The position numbers were made by a program, and so were the translations under genes. The notes beneath the pieces were generated by a model that had not been told where the DNA came from, did no database searches, and saw only the letters and a list, made by a program, of their open reading frames with translations. This document shows, in pieces, positions 32,577-41,980 of a stretch of DNA of 64,000 nucleotides. Source of the DNA: Oxydemutator sp963693105. GTDB taxonomy: Bacteria > Pseudomonadota > Gammaproteobacteria > Poriferisulfidales > Oxydemutatoraceae. The stretch lies in contig OY843752.1 in NCBI GenBank assembly GCA_963693105.1, positions 806,001 to 870,000 on the forward strand, written 5' to 3'. How positions within the stretch are numbered: the stretch's first letter is position 1; every line of letters starts with the position of its first letter.

Positions 32577-32636
32577 TGTTCTTTGATAAACATATCGACA
32601 GCTCAATTAGTCAGATAGTTTGTGTGGGCGCTTGCG
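32577..32636 (+). other. 16S leader: boxA-like element and 5' half of RNase III stem
   Basis: TGTTCTTTGATAA at 32577-32589 resembles the boxA antitermination sequence. The segment 32611-32636 is complementary, with G-U pairs and one bulge, to 34320-34345 after the 16S gene. Together they form the long processing stem that brackets pre-16S RNA. Confidence 0.7.
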
Positions 32637-32739
32637 TTTTGCAAGTCGCAAACTTCAGCAGTCCGGATGCCGCGCATTGCGTGGTTTGAAGGTCGGCTGA
32701 ATCTCACAAGTCCGCGGCGTAAGCCGCAACCAAAAATTC

Positions 32740-34300
<1,561 letters not shown>

Positions 34301-34319
34301 GAGAAAGCGACGCGCATGT

Positions 34320-34373
34320 GCAAGCGTCCTCACAAACTTTTCTGACTCAAAGAGTCTGTCCTTAATTATCTTT
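34320..34373 (+). other. 16S trailer: 3' half of RNase III stem and possible weak terminator
   Basis: 34320-34345 pairs with the leader at 32611-32636. Directly after it, GACTC-AAA-GAGTC (34344-34356) makes a 5-bp hairpin, followed at a distance by CTTTTT (34370-34375). It is weak as an intrinsic terminator, so readthrough into the receptor gene at 34382 is possible. Confidence 0.55.
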
Positions 34374-34381
34374 TTGCAGTA

Positions 34382-36613
34382 ATGCCTGTTGTCCGGGTGC
34401 TCGCCCGAATAAGCCGCTTGCTGCCCGTGTTGCTGACGCAACCGGGCGGAGGCATCGTGCTCGCCGACCACGGCGAACCCGAGCGGGTCGTCGTCGTCGG
34501 CAGACAACTGGACAACAACACGCTGTACCCCCGAACGGAATTGCCGCCGGCGCCGGACCTCGCCAACCTGATGGCGCGGTTTCCGGGCGGCGGCGTCGCC
34601 GCCAACGGCCGCTTGAGCGGCCAGATGCAGCACCGGGGCCTGTTCGGTTCGCGCATGGCCGTCCGGGTGGACGGCATGTATATTAATTCCAGCGGGCCGA
34701 ACTGGATGGACCCGCCGCTGCACTACATGCCGAACACGCTGATTGAGTCGTTTCAGGTCTTGCGCGGCGGCGCCTCCGTCGGCAGCGGCGACAGTCTCGG
34801 CGGCAACGTCATCGTTCGTTCAAAGCGCGCCCGCTTCACGGACGGCGATACTCTGGAGCACCAGGCCGACTTGTCGGCGCTGACCCAAACCGTGGACAAG
34901 GGCCACAGCATCGGCGCGATGGTCGGGTTGGCCAACCGCCGCCACCGCGTGGACTTTACTTTCAGTCGTGATGACGGAGACGACCGGAAGGCCGGCTCCG
35001 GCACCGTCGAATCAAGCCGCTACGACCGCGACACCCACGGCTTCTCCTACGGTTTTCGTTTTGACGGGCACGAGATGGGTCTCGACTACCGCAGGATCAA
35101 TACCGGTGAAACTGGCACGCCTTCGTTGCCGTTCGATATCCGCTATTACCACACCGATCTTGCCCGGCTGTTTTACAAGGGCTTGTGGCGCGGTGTCGAG
35201 TGGGACGCATCACTGTATTTCAACGACATCGAGCACCGTATGAACAACTACCGTTTGCGTCCGGCCCCGGATTTCGACAACATTCCGGGTGCGGACAGCA
35301 ACAAGCTGCCGCCCTTCCGGGGAGATGACCGGCGGTGGGTGGATGTCGAAAGCGACGGCGCCGGGCTTTCCCTGGGCGCCTCCTTCAACTGGCTGAGCGG
35401 GGCGTTCAGGCTGGGACTGGAAGGACACCTGGCCGACCATCAAGCCACCGTGCACGACCCCGATGTCGCGGCCTTCTTCGTGACCAACTTCGATGACTCG
35501 GAAATAGACAAATGGGCGCTGTTTGTCGAATGGAGGGGAGAGGTGGCGTCGCGCTGGCGCGTCGCTTCCGGCCTGCGCTATAACCTGATTCATGCCTCGA
35601 CCGACCCGGTGGATGCGCTGCCTGCGCGGCTTGCGGATCGTGGCACCGCCAACGCCGTCACCGACGGCGCACGTCACCTGCGCGACCGCTTCAACGGCGC
35701 CGACCGCACCCGCACAGACCGCAACCTCGACGCCTTCCTTGAAATCGGCTACTCGTTGCACGACCGCCTGGAATTGATTTTCGGCGTCGCACAGAAAACC
35801 CGCTCGCCGGGATATGTAGAGCGTTACACGTGGTTGCCGCTGGAGGTCAACGCCGGACTGGGTGACGGCAACAACTACGTCGGCGACCCCGAACTCGACC
35901 CCGAAATCTCGCGCGAGATCGAAGCGGGCTTCGACTGGAGCCACGCCGCGTTCAGTTTCGAACCGCGCCTGTTCTACCGCGATATTACCGACTACATACA
36001 GGGCGCGGCGGTGTCCGGCGCCTGCAACTACGCGGCGGACAACACAATCAACGACACCGGCGAAGCGCTCGTTTGCGTCAGCAATCTGGCAAACGGCGAT
36101 TCAAGCCCGAAACAATTCGCCAATGTGGACGCAAAAATCTACGGCTTTGACGCGCGTTTTGGTTACCACCTGGATTCCCTGTGGACGCTGGACGGCGTAA
36201 TCGGTTTTGTGCGCGGTCGCCGCCGCGACATCAACGACAATCTCTACCGCATCGCGCCGCCGCGCCTGACGCTGGGCCTGGAGCGCAAGAACGAGTCGTC
36301 GAACCTGCGTTTTGAAACCGTCCTGGTGGAGCGGCAGGACAAACTGGCGCGCTCGTTGCTGGACGCCGAGAATCTCGGCGGACGGCTCGACACCGGCGAT
36401 GTGCCGGGTTACGTGCTGTTTAACCTTCGCTACAGCCATGCCTGGCCGCGCTACGGCCTGAAGCTCAGCGGCGGCGTCGAAAATCTGTTTGACAAGGAGT
36501 ACGAGGATGCCCTGGCCGGCTTCAACCGCGTTCTGGAGAGTGATGTCCGGGTCGGAGAGCGCATTCCCGGCCCCGGTCGGAACGCTTACCTGAGTCTCGG
36601 CTACCGGTGGTAG
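34382..36613 (+). CDS. TonB-dependent outer-membrane receptor
   Basis: This is a 743-residue active-uptake receptor. A hydrophobic N-terminus (VLARISRLLPVLLTQPGGGIVLA) acts as signal. It is followed by a TonB-box-like ERVVVVG, a plug domain with MQHRGLFGSRMAVRVDGMYINSSGPNWMDPPLHYMPNTLIESFQVLRGGASVGSGDSLGG, and a 22-strand barrel ending GRNAYLSLGYRW with the aromatic C-terminus. The PNxMDPP segment recalls the NosA/OprC copper receptor group, but their Cys is not at the same place, so the substrate (copper or other) is open. It starts 81 bases after the 16S gene with no obvious promoter of its own. Confidence 0.85.
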   Translation: MPVVRVLARISRLLPVLLTQPGGGIVLADHGEPERVVVVGRQLDNNTLYPRTELPPAPDLANLMARFPGGGVAANGRLSGQMQHRGLFGSRMAVRVDGMYINSSGPNWMDPPLHYMPNTLIESFQVLRGGASVGSGDSLGGNVIVRSKRARFTDGDTLEHQADLSALTQTVDKGHSIGAMVGLANRRHRVDFTFSRDDGDDRKAGSGTVESSRYDRDTHGFSYGFRFDGHEMGLDYRRINTGETGTPSLPFDIRYYHTDLARLFYKGLWRGVEWDASLYFNDIEHRMNNYRLRPAPDFDNIPGADSNKLPPFRGDDRRWVDVESDGAGLSLGASFNWLSGAFRLGLEGHLADHQATVHDPDVAAFFVTNFDDSEIDKWALFVEWRGEVASRWRVASGLRYNLIHASTDPVDALPARLADRGTANAVTDGARHLRDRFNGADRTRTDRNLDAFLEIGYSLHDRLELIFGVAQKTRSPGYVERYTWLPLEVNAGLGDGNNYVGDPELDPEISREIEAGFDWSHAAFSFEPRLFYRDITDYIQGAAVSGACNYAADNTINDTGEALVCVSNLANGDSSPKQFANVDAKIYGFDARFGYHLDSLWTLDGVIGFVRGRRRDINDNLYRIAPPRLTLGLERKNESSNLRFETVLVERQDKLARSLLDAENLGGRLDTGDVPGYVLFNLRYSHAWPRYGLKLSGGVENLFDKEYEDALAGFNRVLESDVRVGERIPGPGRNAYLSLGYRW

Positions 36614-36632
36614 CCCGGCGGCGCCTGTAAAT

Positions 36633-36962
36633 TCAGTCGTCGGCCGCGAGGCTCGACCAGTATTCCTTCCATGCGGCGGTTCCGATGCGCGTCAAAGGAT
36701 TGTCGCTCGGCGGAGTCCAGATTCCGCCCGCAAAGTCTCTTATCATGTCGTCGTCTATGGCGCCCATGGCCTCGGCGATGGCCATGGCCTCGAGACTCTC
36801 GGCCCTGGCGCTGGAGAAATCTTCGCTGGTAAAATCACGGCCGTGCCTTTGTGCGATTTCCGCTATGTCGTCAATGTCATCGGCCTCGCTGAGAACCGCG
36901 CACAATTCGGCGTCCTTCTTTGCTTTCGTGAAAAACTTCTTGATTTCCGAGTTTCTGTTCAC
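36633..36962 (-). CDS. Nif11-type leader RiPP precursor peptide
   Basis: This 109-residue protein has a Nif11-like leader: SEIKKFFTKAKKDAELCAVLSEADD, IAEIAQRHGRDFTSEDF, then a second helix and the end IDDDMIRDFAGG (double Gly at about 79-80). After it comes a 29-residue candidate core with two Trp-containing stretches (IWTPPSDNPL and AAWKEYWSSLAADD), Ser/Thr but no Cys, so lanthionine or Cys-derived azole formation on the core is not possible. A strong AGGGAGGA seven bases before the GTG at 36962 decides the start over a GTG at 36986. It is downstream of and on the same strand as the HisA/HisF-like gene; no RiPP modification enzyme is nearby. The alternative is a non-RiPP Nif11 domain protein. 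Confidence 0.7.
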   Translation of the reverse strand: MNRNSEIKKFFTKAKKDAELCAVLSEADDIDDIAEIAQRHGRDFTSEDFSSARAESLEAMAIAEAMGAIDDDMIRDFAGGIWTPPSDNPLTRIGTAAWKEYWSSLAADD

Positions 36963-37028
36963 TTCAAGGTCCTCCCTGGTTGGCACTCTCAGTCCGTCAT
37001 CATAAAGTAATTTGCGTTCTGTATGGGT

Positions 37029-37745
37029 TCAGATACATTTGACATGACCGCCCGCTCCACGCAGGCGCCCGTGATAGATTGCAGTCGCGGCGAGCGCGCC
37101 GTCCATGCCGCAGGCTTGCAGTTCGCGCAAATCGCGCTCATCACGCACCCCGCCGCCCGCGATCAGCCGCCCGCGGTGCCGCGCGCGCAACGGCTTCAGC
37201 CGCGCGACATCGGGCCCGCACTGTGCGCCGACCCGGTCAAGCATCAGCGCAATCACGGTGTGCGGCCAGGTTTCGGGGTGTTGCAGCAGACTGCCGCCGG
37301 GCGGGTGTTTCGCATCGAAGTCGAGAGAAAGAATATAATCAATGTCGTTGAACAGGGAAATGTCGTCCACCAGCGTTTCGGTGCCGACCACGGGCAGCAG
37401 TTGTCCGCCCCCCTCCGGTTCGCCGATGTCGCGGCGCCGGCGAACGCCCGTGTCGAGCCACACGCGCAGCGCCGGGAAACGATGGCGGATTTCGGCGACC
37501 GCCGACCGGTTTTTGCCGGCGTTTCCGTCCTCGCCGGCGATGGCGTCGAGGTCGGCCAGGTACACCGTGTCGGGCGGGCCGGGCGCCGCGCCGTCGAGGA
37601 GGCGCGCGATGACGTCAACCGGTTGTGCGTTCGGAAACAGGGGCAGTTTGAGCCGCCGGTAGTGCCGCCTGTCACCGCCGCGCGCGTGTACGACGCAGCC
37701 GTCTTTAAGGTCTATTGCGGGAATTAATTTCAAGATGATTCGCAC
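37029..37745 (-). CDS. HisA/HisF-related TIM-barrel protein of the H4MPT gene set
   Basis: This is a phosphoribosyl-isomerase-like TIM barrel of about 239 residues: LKLIPAIDLKDGCVVHARGGDR, VYLADLDAIAGEDGN, WLDTGVRRRRDI, and RLIAGGGVRDERDLRELQACGMDGALAATAIYHG. Proteins of this HisAF-related group occur in methanogens and in bacteria with tetrahydromethanopterin-linked C1 transfer, where the exact reaction is not settled. Its genetic setting (divergent by about 30 bases from mfnD/mfnF/pabB/mfnE) supports that role rather than histidine synthesis. Start codons GTG 37745 and TTG 37733 are both possible. Confidence 0.7.
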   Translation of the reverse strand: MRIILKLIPAIDLKDGCVVHARGGDRRHYRRLKLPLFPNAQPVDVIARLLDGAAPGPPDTVYLADLDAIAGEDGNAGKNRSAVAEIRHRFPALRVWLDTGVRRRRDIGEPEGGGQLLPVVGTETLVDDISLFNDIDYILSLDFDAKHPPGGSLLQHPETWPHTVIALMLDRVGAQCGPDVARLKPLRARHRGRLIAGGGVRDERDLRELQACGMDGALAATAIYHGRLRGAGGHVKCI

Positions 37746-37776
37746 ATTCGCCCGGCCGGAATAAAGAATAACGTAT

Positions 37777-38766
37777 ATGAAGATTGTTTTGTTTGAATAT
37801 GTCACCGGCGGCGGTGCGGGCGGCGAAGGCCTGTCCGCGCTGGCGCGCGAGGGGGAATTGATGTTGCACGCGCTGGGACGCGGTCTGGCGGCAATCGAGG
37901 ACGTGCGCCTCGTGACCGTGCGCGATGCGCGTTTGCCGCCTCCGGCCTATGAAACCGCCCTGGTTCGGGTGGAGGCCGGCGATGACGGCATGGACGCGGT
38001 TCGCACGGCGCTCAAAGACGCCGATGCTTTCTGGCCGGTTGCGCCGGAGACCGGCGGGCTGCTTGCACGGTTGTGCCGTCTTGTAGAGGACGGTTCCTGC
38101 TTGTTGCTGAATTCTCCCGCGTCCGTGGTCGAGGAGGCCGGCGGCAAATACCGTGCTTGCCGGCGCCTGCGGCAAAACGGCGTAGCCTGCGTTGAAACAA
38201 AACGGCTCAACGGCTTGCGTTTTCCGCATCACCATGACCTGGTCATCAAGCCCGACGACGGCACCGGTTGCGAGTCCGTGCATCTGTTGCGCGCCGGTGA
38301 ATCACCGCCGCACAATTCTTTCCCCGGCGATTACCTGTACCAGCCGTACCTGCCGGGCGTCGCCGCGAGCCTGAGCGTGATTTACTCGCCGGTTTGCGCG
38401 CCCTACATCGTCGGCGCCAACCGCCAGGAAGTCGCGCTCCAGCAGCGCCGCTTCCGGCTGCGCGCCTGCCACGTCAATGCGCTGGCGGGTGAGGCGCTTG
38501 ATTTCGAAGGACTTGCCGCCGGTGTGCAGCGCAGTTTCCCCGGCATCGCCGGTCACGTCGGCATTGATCTGATCGTGACCGGCGACCATGTGCTCCGCGT
38601 GCTGGAGATTAACCCGAGAGTGACGACATCGTTCGCCGGGCTGGCCGCCTCGACCGGCCTGAACCCCTGCGCCGAGGTCATCCACGCGGTTCGCGGCGAG
38701 GCGCGCGAACGCGTGCCCCGGCGCTGCTTCACCACCGTGGAAGTCCGGGTGGATGACATCGCATGA
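37777..38766 (+). CDS. ATP-grasp ligase, MfnD-like
   Basis: This is an ATP-grasp carboxylate-amine ligase of 329 residues: MKIVLFEYVTGGG, NSPASVVEEAGGKYRACRRLRQNG, LVIKPDDGTGCESVHLL and the metal-binding end VLRVLEINPRVTTSFAGLAAS. In archaea MfnD joins glutamate to tyramine in methanofuran synthesis; bacterial homologues in methylotrophs sit with mfnF/mfnE and presumably add glutamate in methylofuran. The next gene overlaps it by 4 bases (ATGA). The assignment to MfnD rather than another ATP-grasp of this pathway comes from context. Confidence 0.68.
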   Translation: MKIVLFEYVTGGGAGGEGLSALAREGELMLHALGRGLAAIEDVRLVTVRDARLPPPAYETALVRVEAGDDGMDAVRTALKDADAFWPVAPETGGLLARLCRLVEDGSCLLLNSPASVVEEAGGKYRACRRLRQNGVACVETKRLNGLRFPHHHDLVIKPDDGTGCESVHLLRAGESPPHNSFPGDYLYQPYLPGVAASLSVIYSPVCAPYIVGANRQEVALQQRRFRLRACHVNALAGEALDFEGLAAGVQRSFPGIAGHVGIDLIVTGDHVLRVLEINPRVTTSFAGLAASTGLNPCAEVIHAVRGEARERVPRRCFTTVEVRVDDIA

Positions 38767-39830
38767 AGAAGATGGACCGCGGCGGGACGGATTGGGTCGG
38801 CTGGGACATCGGCGGCGCGCACCTCAAGGCGGCGCGGCTTGCGCCCGACGGCAACGTCATGCGTGTCGCACAGGCGCCCTGTCCGTTGTGGCGGGGCATT
38901 GAACGGCTGGATCATGCGTACCGGCTTGTCAGCGCGGAATCAGGCGCCGCCCCCGCCCGCCATATCGTCACGATGACCGGCGAACTCGCCGATTGTTTTA
39001 CCGACCGCACGCAGGGTGTCGCCGCGATTATTGGCCGGATGGGCGGACTGCTCGGGCAACCGTTTGAGATCTATGCGGGCAAGGCGGGCATCGTCGCCGC
39101 CGAACGCTTTGCCGCTTCCACCGACTGCATCGCCTCGGCGAATTGGCACGCAACGGCGAGCCTTGCGGCAAAGCATTTCGCCGACGGCCTGCTGCTTGAC
39201 ATCGGCAGCACCACGACCGACCTCGCGCCTTTCAGGGACGGGCGGGTTTGCGCGCTGGCGCACACCGACGCGGCGCGCATGAAGGCCGGTGAATTGCTCT
39301 ACACCGGTGTCGTGCGCACGCCGGTGATGGCGCTCGCCGACTGTTTCGACATCAACGGTTCACAACACCCGGTCGCCGCCGAGCAATTTGCCACGACCGC
39401 GGATATCTACCGCCTGCTGGAGTGGCTGCCTGCGGGCGCGGACCAGCATCCGCCATGCGACAACGGAGAGAAAACACCCGCCGGCAGCGCGCGGCGCCTG
39501 GCGCGAATGTTCGGTTGCGACTACGACGGCGACCTCGAGCGCTGGCGGCGGGCCGCGCAAAGCATCGCCGCGGTGCAGCAGTGTAAAATCGAAGAAGCCG
39601 TCCGCCGTCTGATTGTCAGAGAGTCCCTGGATGCTTCGGCGCCCGTCATCGGCGCGGGCGCGGGCGGCTTTCTGGCGCGGCGGGTCTCGGTTGCCTGCTC
39701 GCGCCGCTTCGCCGGCTTCGATGAACTGTTTGCTACACTGTCCGATGAACTGTCGCAACGGGCTTGCGACTGCGCCGCGGCGGTCAGCGTGGCCTGTCTT
39801 GCGAGAGCGCGGGAAAGCGGATGCCCATGA
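38763..39830 (+). CDS. H4MPT-linked C1 transfer protein, MfnF-like (hydantoinase/ASKHA fold)
   Basis: This is a 355-residue protein of the hydantoinase/oxoprolinase-like ASKHA family: GWDIGGAHLKAARL, MTGELADCFTDRTQGV, LLLDIGSTTTDLAPFRDG, MKAGELLYTGVVRTPV and VIGAGAGGFLARR. This pattern is that of the family once called probable H4MPT-linked C1 transfer pathway protein; the archaeal member MfnF condenses the aminomethylfuran unit with the tyramine-glutamate unit. It is coupled upstream to the ATP-grasp gene and lies 3 bases before pabB. Confidence 0.78.
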   Translation: MKKMDRGGTDWVGWDIGGAHLKAARLAPDGNVMRVAQAPCPLWRGIERLDHAYRLVSAESGAAPARHIVTMTGELADCFTDRTQGVAAIIGRMGGLLGQPFEIYAGKAGIVAAERFAASTDCIASANWHATASLAAKHFADGLLLDIGSTTTDLAPFRDGRVCALAHTDAARMKAGELLYTGVVRTPVMALADCFDINGSQHPVAAEQFATTADIYRLLEWLPAGADQHPPCDNGEKTPAGSARRLARMFGCDYDGDLERWRRAAQSIAAVQQCKIEEAVRRLIVRESLDASAPVIGAGAGGFLARRVSVACSRRFAGFDELFATLSDELSQRACDCAAAVSVACLARARESGCP

Positions 39831-39833
39831 ACC

Positions 39834-41243
39834 ATGAACAAACCGGCCGCTGAATCCAATTCACTGTGGCGCAAGTCTCTGCCTTACGTGCGGGACACCG
39901 CCGTGTTGTTTGAACACCTGGCCGGGCGGCCGGGCGCGGTCTTTCTGCACGGCGGCATGGCCTACGGCCATTATGGCCGCCTCGGTCGCTACGACATCCT
40001 CGCCGCCGACCCGGGCAGCGTGATTCGCAGCCGCGACGGTGTGACAACCGTCGAATCGCGCGACGGCGGGCGCGAGAGTTTCGACGGCGACCCCTTCGAG
40101 GTCGTGCGCGCACACCTGTGGAATGAGCGCTTCGACGATTGCGGCGACTGTCCGTTCCAGACCGGCGCCATCGGTTATTTCAGTTACGATCTGGGGCGGC
40201 GAATCGAACGGTTGCCGGACATCGCCGCCGACCGCGAGCAGGCGCCGGAGATGTTGCTCGGCATTTACGACTGGGCCGTGGTCGCGGACCACAAACGCCG
40301 CGAGGTTACGCTGATCGGCCGTCCGTGCGGGCATTTCAGCGAAAGCGACTTTGCCGGCGTGTGGCGGATGTTTTGCAGGCAGCCGGCGCCGCGTGTTTCG
40401 TCTTCGGTGTGTCGTGTCAAGCGCGGGCCTGTGGCCAACATGGACAAGCGCGGCTACATCGAGCGTTTTCACAGAATCAAGGATTACATCCGCGCCGGGG
40501 ATTGTTATCAGGTGAATCTCGCGCAGAAGTTCACGGTCGAGATCGAGTGCGACCCCTGGCGGATTTACCGGCAGCTCCACGAACTCAACCCGGCGCCTTT
40601 TTCAGCCTACCTCGACTTCGGCGATTTGCAGATCATCAGCATTTCGCCCGAGCGCTTTCTGCGGCTTGGCAACGGCCACGTCGAGACCCGGCCGATCAAG
40701 GGCACGCGCCCGCGCCGCGGCGACCCGGCGGCGGACGCGCGCGAAATCGAGGCCCTGCGCACCAGTGCCAAAGACCGCGCCGAGAACCTGATGATTGTGG
40801 ATCTGCTTCGCAACGACATCGGCAAGACCTGCATCCCCGGTTCAATCCGGGTCAGCCGCCTGTTCGACATCGAAAGTTTCGCCAATGTGCACCATCTGGT
40901 CAGCACCATCGAGGGCGACCTCACGCCGGGGATGGACGCGCTGCACCTGATGAAAGGGTGTTTCCCCGGCGGTTCGATTACCGGCGCGCCCAAACTGCGC
41001 GCGATAGAGATTATCGAGGAACTCGAACCCGACCGGCGCGGCGTTTACTGCGGCGCCATCGGCTACCTGAGCCGCCACGGCGACGTGGATCTCAGCATCG
41101 CCATCCGCACCGCGCTGCACCAGCCGGGCAAGATCGTGTTCTTCGGCGGCGGCGGCATTGTCGCGGATTCCGAAGCCGAATTTGAATACCAGGAGACGCT
41201 CGACAAGGTTTCCTCGATGATGCAGTTGTTCAACAGTTTGTGA
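39834..41243 (+). CDS. pabB: Aminodeoxychorismate synthase component I
   Basis: PabB converts chorismate and ammonia to 4-amino-4-deoxychorismate, the precursor of p-aminobenzoate, which is needed for both folate and H4MPT. The 469-residue product has the chorismate-enzyme core: GDCYQVNLAQKF, PAPFSAYLDFGDLQIISISPERFL, ETRPIKGTRPRRGD, ENLMIVDLLRNDIGKTC, HHLVSTIEGDL and GCFPGGSITGAPKLRAIEIIEELEP. A PabB rather than TrpE assignment rests on PIKGTxPR and context. Its stop overlaps the GTG of the next gene (GTGA). Confidence 0.88.
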   Translation: MNKPAAESNSLWRKSLPYVRDTAVLFEHLAGRPGAVFLHGGMAYGHYGRLGRYDILAADPGSVIRSRDGVTTVESRDGGRESFDGDPFEVVRAHLWNERFDDCGDCPFQTGAIGYFSYDLGRRIERLPDIAADREQAPEMLLGIYDWAVVADHKRREVTLIGRPCGHFSESDFAGVWRMFCRQPAPRVSSSVCRVKRGPVANMDKRGYIERFHRIKDYIRAGDCYQVNLAQKFTVEIECDPWRIYRQLHELNPAPFSAYLDFGDLQIISISPERFLRLGNGHVETRPIKGTRPRRGDPAADAREIEALRTSAKDRAENLMIVDLLRNDIGKTCIPGSIRVSRLFDIESFANVHHLVSTIEGDLTPGMDALHLMKGCFPGGSITGAPKLRAIEIIEELEPDRRGVYCGAIGYLSRHGDVDLSIAIRTALHQPGKIVFFGGGGIVADSEAEFEYQETLDKVSSMMQLFNSL

Positions 41244-41827
41244 AATACATTATCAAGATTGGCGGCAGCCTTTACGCCCGCCCGGAACTCGACCGCGTGA
41301 TGAGACACGCCGCCGGTTTAATCAAGGCGCCGCACAGCGCGGTCATCGTCCCCGGCGGCGGCCCGTTTGCCGACCAGGTGCGCCGCGCCCAGAAGCGCTG
41401 GCTGTTCCCGGACGAAACCGCGCACCGCATGGCGCTGCTGGCCATGCGTCAATACGGCCGTATGCTTGCCGCGTTGTCAGATTTGCCGGCGGCGGAACAG
41501 TTGCAAAAGCCGGAGCCGGGTGGCTGCACCGTATGGCTGCCGTCGGAGGACCCTGCGATATGGCTCCCGCAGAACTGTCCAGCCCCTGATTTCGACTGGC
41601 GCCTGACCTCGGACTCCATCGCCGCCTGCCTCGCCGAACGCCTCGGCGCCGACTGGCTGGTGCTGGTGAAGCCGGTATCGGTGGCCGAGGCGGAGTCTTT
41701 CAGCGATCTGGTGGATGAGCGCTTTTGCGGCCTGGTGGAGGATAGCGGTGTGCGGGTAGCCTGCGTTTCAGTGCTGGAATGGCTAGGTGTCAGGTATATC
41801 ACTGATATAGAAGGGAAAATAGCATAA
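41240..41827 (+). CDS. Amino-acid-kinase-fold protein, MfnE-like
   Basis: This is a 195-residue small amino-acid-kinase fold protein: MKYIIKIGGSLYARPELDR, VIVPGGGPFADQVRRAQ, FDWRLTSDSIAACLAERLGADWLVLVKPVS and VRYITDIEGKIA. The archaeal MfnE phosphorylates aminomethylfuran phosphate to the diphosphate used by MfnF. Four-base coupling to pabB puts it as last gene of the mfnD-mfnF-pabB-mfnE operon. Directly after its stop the composition changes to AT-rich island DNA. Confidence 0.75.
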   Translation: MKYIIKIGGSLYARPELDRVMRHAAGLIKAPHSAVIVPGGGPFADQVRRAQKRWLFPDETAHRMALLAMRQYGRMLAALSDLPAAEQLQKPEPGGCTVWLPSEDPAIWLPQNCPAPDFDWRLTSDSIAACLAERLGADWLVLVKPVSVAEAESFSDLVDERFCGLVEDSGVRVACVSVLEWLGVRYITDIEGKIA

Positions 41828-41834
41828 ATATAGC

Positions 41835-41972
41835 CGTCTGACGGTTTCTAATGAACAAATTCAACCCTGCCTAATATACAAATCTGACGGCCTTTAACAG
41901 TAGAATATGACGGTCAGTAATAGAAAAATCTGACTGACTCTAATAGTAAAATCTGACGATTCTGGCATACTG
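41835..41972 (+). repeat. Six tandem imperfect 23-bp repeats
   Basis: Units begin at 41835, 41858, 41881, 41904, 41927 and 41950, all exactly 23 bases apart. The shared pattern is AATCTGACGG followed by a CTAAT-like core and an A-rich end (for example AATCTGACTGACTCTAATAG). Units at 41881, 41904 and 41927 are the most alike; 41858 is the most decayed. The array stops 8 bases before the ATG of the ATPase gene at 41981. Confidence 0.85.
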
Positions 41973-41980
41973 ACTTCATC

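Noticed and set aside
37029..37745. HisA of histidine biosynthesis
   Set aside because: No other his genes are near, the protein diverges from HisA outside the barrel core, and the context is H4MPT/methylofuran genes.
41835..41972. CRISPR array
   Set aside because: The repeats are contiguous 23-bp units without unique spacers and no cas gene is near; it is a tandem repeat.
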